Part shown: positions 59,087-64,000 of the stretch, piece after piece
How the letters are laid out: every line of letters starts with the position of its first letter
Position numbering within the stretch: position 1 is the first letter of the stretch
Source of the DNA: WJMT01 sp964599635
GTDB taxonomy: Bacteria; Acidobacteriota; Aminicenantia; Aminicenantales; Aminicenantaceae
NCBI GenBank assembly: GCA_964599635.1
Contig: CAZRGM010000041.1
Coordinates: 38,712-102,711, forward strand
Direction of reading: 5' to 3'
DNA length: 64,000 nucleotides
Program-made: the position numbers and the translations under genes
The notes under the pieces: model-generated
Seen by the model: only the letters and a program-made list of their open reading frames with translations
What the model was told of the DNA's origin: nothing
Databases searched by the model: none

Positions 59087-62000
59087 ATGAAAAAAAATAA
59101 ACGCATGCTTTTATCTTTTGGCTTGTTTCTCGGCATTATCTTCGTGTTTGTTTTTATGTCTGAAGCGGCATCTACCTTAGGTTATTACCGCACTCCGGCA
59201 CTGCACGGCGGGACGCTGGTCTTTGCGGCAGAAGGAGATATCTGGAGAGTGGGTTTTAAGGGGGGTACGGCCCAGAGATTGACCACCCATCCCGGCGAAG
59301 AGACCCATCCTGCCGTTTCACCGGACGGGCAAACCCTGGCTTTCTCAGCCGCCTACGAAGGTCCCACAGAAGTCTACACCATGCCTCTCCAAGGAGGCGT
59401 TCCCACCCGCTGGACCTATGAATCCGATTCCTCTATCGTTGTGGGATTCACCCCGGATGGTCGTCTTATCTACACCACCCGAGCCTATTCTACGCTTCCC
59501 GATTACCAGCTTGTGACTATTGACCTCAAAACAAATCAGAGAGAGCTGATCCCTCTTCACCAGGCGAGCGATGGTTCCTATGATGCCTCCGGAAAGACCC
59601 TCTACTTTGTCAGACCCGCCTTCCACAACAACAACACCCAAAGATATAAGGGAGGAACGGCTCAAAATATCTGGAAGTTCACGAGCGGTCAAGAAGAGGC
59701 CCAGAATTTAACAGCTGATTTTTTAGGCGAAAACTTTTCTCCTATGTGGTGGAACAGCCGGGTCTATTATGTGTGCGAGCGGGATGGGACCTGGAACATC
59801 TGGTCCATGGATGAAGAGGGAAAGGAACTCAAGCAGCACACCCATCATGAGGGATGGAATGTGAAATCCCCGTGCCTGGATGACGGCCGGATCGTTTACC
59901 AGTTGGGGGCTGATCTCAGGGCGCTGGATGTGCGGAGCGGTCAAGATCAGGTCATTCCCATCTCCCTGGCATCGGATTTTGACCAACTGAGGGAAAAATG
60001 GGTGAAGGAGCCCCTGGATTACCTGACATCCGCCCATGTCCATCCCGGCGGAGAGAGTGTGGTTTTGACCTCCCGAGGCCGTGTGTTTGTAGCTCCAGTG
60101 GGGGACGGACGCCTGGTGCACGCTTCTTTTAAAGAAGGCATCCGCTACCGCGATGTGGTGTTTATGCCCGAGGGCAAAAACTTACTGGCTCTCTCTGATG
60201 AAAGCGGGGAGCTGGAATTTGTCACCATGCCCGCTAACGGTGTGGGCAAGGAGAAACCCCTGACTGATGACGGAAACATCCTCCGCTTCCAGGGACATCC
60301 CTCACCGGATGGAAAGTGGATCGCTTACGGCGATAAAAATAACGATCTCTGGCTTCTCAATAAAGAAAGCAGAAAGCAGACAAAAATCTCTTTATCGCGG
60401 GAAGGAATCGGAGACATATCCTGGTCTCCTGACAGCCAATGGCTGGCTTACTGCGAAACAGCTTTTAATACGTTTGTTCAGATTTATCTGTACCGCATTG
60501 AGACCGGAGAGCACATTCGTTTGACTACTGACAGAGTCAACAGCATGAGCCCCGCCTGGAGCCCGGACGGACGGTTCATCTACTTTCTCTCGGACCGAAA
60601 CCTCCGGTCAGTGGTGAGCAGTCCCTGGGGCACCAGACAGCCGGAGCCATATTTTGACAAGCCCATGAAAATCTACTGTCTCTCCCTCCAAAAAGGGGTG
60701 AGATCTCCGTTTAAACCTGAAGATGAGCTCTCTGAAGCACCCGGGATAAAGGACAATCAGGATAAGGATTCAGCCAAAGAGGTTGTCATTCATATCGACA
60801 GGGAAAACATTCAGGAGCGCATCCGGGAGGTCCCGGTCGATCCCGGCAATTTAGCCCACCTGGAAGTCAATGACCAGGCTCTCTTCTGGATCGAAAGGGG
60901 TGAAAGTTACTTCTCCCCGTCTCATTTGAAAGCCGTCAAGATCGGGAACAAAGATATCAAAGCGGTGACTGTTCTGGAAGGAATCCGGAGCTATGAAATA
61001 ACGCCAAACGGGAAAAAAATAATGGTCCGCAAAGGAAATTCTTTTTATGTCCTGGATGCAAGTCCCAGAAAAATCACAGATTTAAAAGAGGGAGAGGTGA
61101 ACCTTCAGGGCTGGAGTTTTCCCATTGATGTGCGTGAGGATTTCAGGCAGCTTTATATAGATGCCTGGCGGTTGGAAAGGGACTATTTTTGGGATCCCAA
61201 CATGCACGGTGTGGATTGGGAGGCCCTGCGGGATAAATATTTTCCTCTGGTCGACAGGGTGACTACGCGGCGGGAGCTGAACGACCTGATAGGGGAGCTG
61301 GTGGGTGAGCTTTCAGCCCTTCATGTCAGTGTGTGGGGCGGTGATCTTCGAGAAGGGCCTGATCAGATCAGAGTAGCCACCCTGGGAGCCCGGCTGGAAA
61401 GAGATGAATCCGCCGGCGGTTACCGGATCGAGACCATCTATCAGTCTGATCCGGATTATCCCGAGGAGCTTTCACCTCTGGCAGATCCTGACCTGGACAT
61501 CCGGGTGGGGGACATCATCACAGGGATCAACGGTCAAAGCACTTTATCGGTCCGGCATCCCCATGAGCTTCTCAGGAATAAAACGGGACAGCAGGTCCTT
61601 ATCACCCTCAAATCAGGAAAAGCCGGCACAACCCGGCAGCTGATTGTCACTCCTGCAGGGAATGAATCCAGCCTCCGGTACAGCGACTGGGAATACACCC
61701 GGCGGCTGGAAGTGGAAGATAAAGGAGAAGGGGACATCGGTTATGTTCATCTCCGAGCCATGGGAGGAAGCAATATTACCGAATGGTACCGGAATTTTTA
61801 TCCTGTTTTCAAACGCAAAGGTCTGATCATCGATGTCCGCCATAACCGGGGAGGAAACATTGATGCGTTCATCCTGGAAAAACTGATAAGGAAAGCCTGG
61901 TTCTTTTGGAAGCCGCGCGCCGGGAGTCCCTATTGGAACATGCATTATGCATTCCGCGGTCCTATGGCGGTGCTGTGCGATGAAAACACAGCATCCGACG

Positions 62001-62356
62001 GGGAAGCTTTTGCCGAGGGATTCAAGAGACTGGGTCTGGGAAAAGTGATCGGGACCCGGACCTGGGGCGGTGAAATCTGGCTCAGCAGCAACAATCAACT
62101 GACCGATAGGGGACTGGCCAGAGCCCCTCAAACAGGCGTTTACGGGCCGGAAAGGGAATGGCTGATCGAGGGACACGGCGTGGATCCGGATATCGTGGTC
62201 GACAATCTTCCCCATGCCACTTTTAACGGCAAAGACGCTCAATTGGAAGCCGCGATTGATTATCTTAAGGAGCAGATAAGCAAACATCCGGTGGATATCC
62301 CGGAGCCCCCTCCGTATCCGGATAAGTCATTTAAGACCAATAAAAAGAAAGATTAA
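59087..62356 (+). CDS. tricorn-type S41 protease
   Basis: A 1089-residue protein with a signal peptide (MLLSFGLFLGIIFVFVFMSE). The N-terminal beta-propeller carries repeated DPP/TolB-like blades (EETHPAVSPDGQTLAFSAAY, NSMSPAWSPDGRFIYFLSDR). Then follow a tricorn C1-like helical part (IDAWRLERDYFWDPNMHGVD), a PDZ domain (DIRVGDIITGINGQSTL) and the S41 catalytic domain with LIIDVRHNRGGNID and nucleophile serine in CDENTASDGEAFAEGF, then GTRTWGGE. Tricorn core proteases trim peptides; exported homologues probably degrade peptides in the periplasm. Length fits the family. GGAGGAG lies 11 nt before the ATG. A broken Xaa-Pro peptidase gene lies next door, facing it. Confidence 0.92.
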   Translation: MKKNKRMLLSFGLFLGIIFVFVFMSEAASTLGYYRTPALHGGTLVFAAEGDIWRVGFKGGTAQRLTTHPGEETHPAVSPDGQTLAFSAAYEGPTEVYTMPLQGGVPTRWTYESDSSIVVGFTPDGRLIYTTRAYSTLPDYQLVTIDLKTNQRELIPLHQASDGSYDASGKTLYFVRPAFHNNNTQRYKGGTAQNIWKFTSGQEEAQNLTADFLGENFSPMWWNSRVYYVCERDGTWNIWSMDEEGKELKQHTHHEGWNVKSPCLDDGRIVYQLGADLRALDVRSGQDQVIPISLASDFDQLREKWVKEPLDYLTSAHVHPGGESVVLTSRGRVFVAPVGDGRLVHASFKEGIRYRDVVFMPEGKNLLALSDESGELEFVTMPANGVGKEKPLTDDGNILRFQGHPSPDGKWIAYGDKNNDLWLLNKESRKQTKISLSREGIGDISWSPDSQWLAYCETAFNTFVQIYLYRIETGEHIRLTTDRVNSMSPAWSPDGRFIYFLSDRNLRSVVSSPWGTRQPEPYFDKPMKIYCLSLQKGVRSPFKPEDELSEAPGIKDNQDKDSAKEVVIHIDRENIQERIREVPVDPGNLAHLEVNDQALFWIERGESYFSPSHLKAVKIGNKDIKAVTVLEGIRSYEITPNGKKIMVRKGNSFYVLDASPRKITDLKEGEVNLQGWSFPIDVREDFRQLYIDAWRLERDYFWDPNMHGVDWEALRDKYFPLVDRVTTRRELNDLIGELVGELSALHVSVWGGDLREGPDQIRVATLGARLERDESAGGYRIETIYQSDPDYPEELSPLADPDLDIRVGDIITGINGQSTLSVRHPHELLRNKTGQQVLITLKSGKAGTTRQLIVTPAGNESSLRYSDWEYTRRLEVEDKGEGDIGYVHLRAMGGSNITEWYRNFYPVFKRKGLIIDVRHNRGGNIDAFILEKLIRKAWFFWKPRAGSPYWNMHYAFRGPMAVLCDENTASDGEAFAEGFKRLGLGKVIGTRTWGGEIWLSSNNQLTDRGLARAPQTGVYGPEREWLIEGHGVDPDIVVDNLPHATFNGKDAQLEAAIDYLKEQISKHPVDIPEPPPYPDKSFKTNKKKD

Positions 62357-62453
62357 ACTGCATTAAACTGAATTGAGAAGGGTTATCTATGAACTTCGAA
62401 TCTAAATTTGTCTCTGCTCCTGTGATTGGACGATGATTCCTGCTGTTTTCGGT

Positions 62454-63436
62454 TTATTTAATGATTTCATAGTCAAATCTTGTGAGTTTTTCTGCCTTGT
62501 CGGCTTTTATTAGGTAAGTATCTTCCGACTTGATTGTGCCTATGCCGGGTACAGTTAAGGGAGCATGTATGGAGGCGATCACCATGTTTTTCTGGGCCTC
62601 ATACCTTCGGTGAGGAACGACTATGGTCGTGATGGGATCTTCCTCTGTTAAGAGGCCAACACCATGGGTAAAGCCTGTCACATAATAGCTGCCGTACCCT
62701 CTCTGCTCAATGAGTTTTCTGAGATGATTCTCAATATCAATTAGTTTTGCCCCTTCTTTTAAATGTTTTTCTGCGGTTTGGTGAGCCTCCATGAAGACTT
62801 CAAAAGCTTCCCGTTTTTTACCTGATAAATCCCCTAAGAAAATGGTTCGGGTCAGATTGCTGTAATATCCGTCATGTTCATCATTTCACCCAGCACCTCG
62901 GCAGCTACTTCAACCTCGGTTCTCCCCGCCTCAACGGTGTTGACAGCCTTTTGCATTCCAATTTCAGATATTTTTACTGATTTTCTTATGTGTTCTATTT
63001 CCTCTTCGTCTTTAACCATGCGGAGCTGCATAATTAACGCATGAATATCTGGGATTTTAATTTTAGCATTCATTTTTTTGAAGAGTTCAAAGTAAAAAAC
63101 GTAGGCGTCCCTTTCAAGGCTGTAATCAAAACCCACCGTCTTGAATCCTGATTCCCTTATCGTTCCGGTGACATGCTTCATCAATTCCTCAACTTTGGTG
63201 TAGGTCTTCACTTTCTCTACACCACTCATCTCTTTAAACTGCTCAGCTTCATACTTGAAAATGAAGGCTGTCGGATCCCCATCGGCTGGGATTAGCAAGG
63301 AAGGTCTAAGCCACTTGATTCCAGTAAAATACACAAAGGACGACAGGGTCCTGATAAGGGAAGAATCTATCTTATTTTCTTTCATAAGCTGCTGAAATCG
63401 TTTGATACGTTGCTTTAACTGTTCTTGAGTAATCAT
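62454..63436 (-). pseudogene. deleted, frameshifted M24 Xaa-Pro peptidase
   Basis: From ATG 63436 the first frame (194 aa) gives the normal N-terminus of an aminopeptidase P/Xaa-Pro dipeptidase (ITQEQLKQRIKRFQQLMKEN, IMQLRMVKDEEEIEHIRKSV, GRTEVEVAAEVLGEM) and stops after MNMTDITAI. The other frame continues YYSNLTRTIFLGDLSGKKRE to IHAPLTVPGIGTIKSEDTYL and the stop at 62454. Between GEMMN and GYYSNLTRT the usual stretch of about 55-60 residues with the first metal-binding aspartate is gone. The remaining half keeps a histidine in FTHGVGL and the glutamate of IKSED. A deletion plus frameshift near 62855 inactivates it. Confidence 0.8.
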
Positions 63437-63594
63437 AGCAATTTATTCCTTTCGTCTATATTTTATGTTTTTTTTTCATCATTTTAAATCTTAAAAATCG
63501 GGGAGAAGTTGGGAAATTAAAAGATGTAACATCCAAGTAAACAAAGAAAATTAAGCAAACAGGTATGATGGCAAGGAAAGTTTGGCGTTCAATC
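63437..63594. other. intergenic, nothing supported
   Basis: The region is AT-rich, with no gene, repeat or strong hairpin that I can see. Confidence 0.3.
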
Positions 63595-64000
63595 CTAAAA
63601 GGTAATTTTTAGACCGGCCTGAAAAGTAACGCTGTTGAGATTCACTTCTGCTTTACGAACATCGGTATAATAGATGCCCCCAGGCTTATCCTCCGAAAAA
63701 ATCATTTGGGGATATTTTTCATTCACATAAAGATCTTCTTGGGTTCCGAACCACAGTGTCCAATTTTCGTGTGTGCCGGATTTAGACCCTCCCAATGAGT
63801 CATGGGTTTCCCATTCAAAGTCCCCGGTAAGATCGGTTAATTTTGCATATCTTCCTCGGGCTCCCAGGACCAATGCCAAATTATTTGATAATCCAAACTC
63901 TAAATCCAGGCCCCCATGATATCCCAAGGCATTAGATTGGGCACTCCAACTTTCAGTGCCTTCATAGGTGATTCCTGAAATAATTTGTTTCCCGGATTTG
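63595..64000 (-). CDS. C-terminal end of an outer-membrane beta-barrel-like protein, partial
   Basis: The frame is open from the right window edge (KQIISGITYEGTESWSAQ) to a stop at 63595 and reads as alternating amphipathic strands: LGYHGGLDLEFGLSNNLALV, GARGRYAKLTDL and LNSVTFQAGLKITF. The last residue is phenylalanine after an alternating pattern, the signature recognised by the Bam machinery in outer-membrane proteins. The N-terminus and signal lie outside. Function unknown. Confidence 0.68.
   Translation of the reverse strand, partial: KSGKQIISGITYEGTESWSAQSNALGYHGGLDLEFGLSNNLALVLGARGRYAKLTDLTGDFEWETHDSLGGSKSGTHENWTLWFGTQEDLYVNEKYPQMIFSEDKPGGIYYTDVRKAEVNLNSVTFQAGLKITF

Noticed and set aside
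61613..62287. Leftward 224-codon frame in the tricorn gene
   Set aside because: It is antisense to the S41 catalytic domain and reflects high GC at third positions.
1..64000. CRISPR arrays, tRNA and rRNA genes
   Set aside because: No regularly spaced direct repeats, no tRNA cloverleaf with a T-loop GGTTCRAAT pattern and no rRNA stretches were noticed on reading.

Overview
The window reads as a chromosomal piece of an uncultivated Gram-negative bacterium. Outer-membrane biology is represented by a YdbH/DUF1318 pair, several lipoproteins and a beta-barrel end. Codon use is AT-rich for roughly the first 50 kb and clearly GC-richer from about 56 to 62 kb. The large S41 tricorn-type protease and the vWA/propeller protein recall Aminicenantota/Acidobacteriota-like lineages, but this placement is inference only. 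I saw no rRNA, tRNA or CRISPR array.

Region 1 (1-7.2 kb) looks like a defence island. It carries a PD-(D/E)XK nuclease fused to a nitrilase-like domain (cut by the window edge), a HEPN-type RX4H protein, a second PD-(D/E)XK protein with an unknown partner, and a dGTPase-type HD enzyme. Next come a 30-residue membrane micro-protein, a small conserved hypothetical, a truncated gene and a secreted propeller. Region 2 (7.4-11 kb) is a two-gene operon: an ARPP-1 domain protein and a Ser/Thr kinase fused to a UvrD-like helicase, behind a near-consensus promoter.

Region 3 (11.2-37.1 kb) is the most unusual part. A rightward operon encodes two receiver proteins (one with a crippled AAA+ domain), a complete LivHMGF/LivJ-like branched-chain amino-acid ABC transporter, a HydG/ThiH-like radical SAM enzyme, a 1014-residue divergent histidine-kinase-like protein and several receiver-like or unknown proteins. 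It runs into a leftward operon with a 20-bp gap. The leftward operon encodes a vWA membrane protein, a Tubulin_2-like GTPase, a two-TM protein, a degenerate Hrq1/MrfA-like helicase fused to a zinc peptidase, and a receiver-adenosine deaminase fusion. Read together these look like one sensing-to-effector system (transport, receivers, kinase-like hub, purine-deaminating and proteolytic outputs, cytoskeletal/vWA part) that I cannot match to a described one.

Region 4 (37.4-64 kb) is ordinary chromosome with strong signs of decay. It has toxin-antitoxin modules with recognisable promoters and operators, the YdbH/DUF1318 envelope pair, a B12 radical SAM enzyme, a two-component system, a DUF4143 ATPase, a Tat-type alanine racemase, a vWA/propeller protein and a tricorn protease. 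Between them lie two families of dispersed short repeats and at least eight deletion or frameshift remnants: MNT/HEPN, two DUF4143 ATPases, a RelE toxin, an ISL3 transposase, UbiA, Xaa-Pro peptidase and the duplicated micro-protein locus. Repeat copies often sit directly at stop codons.
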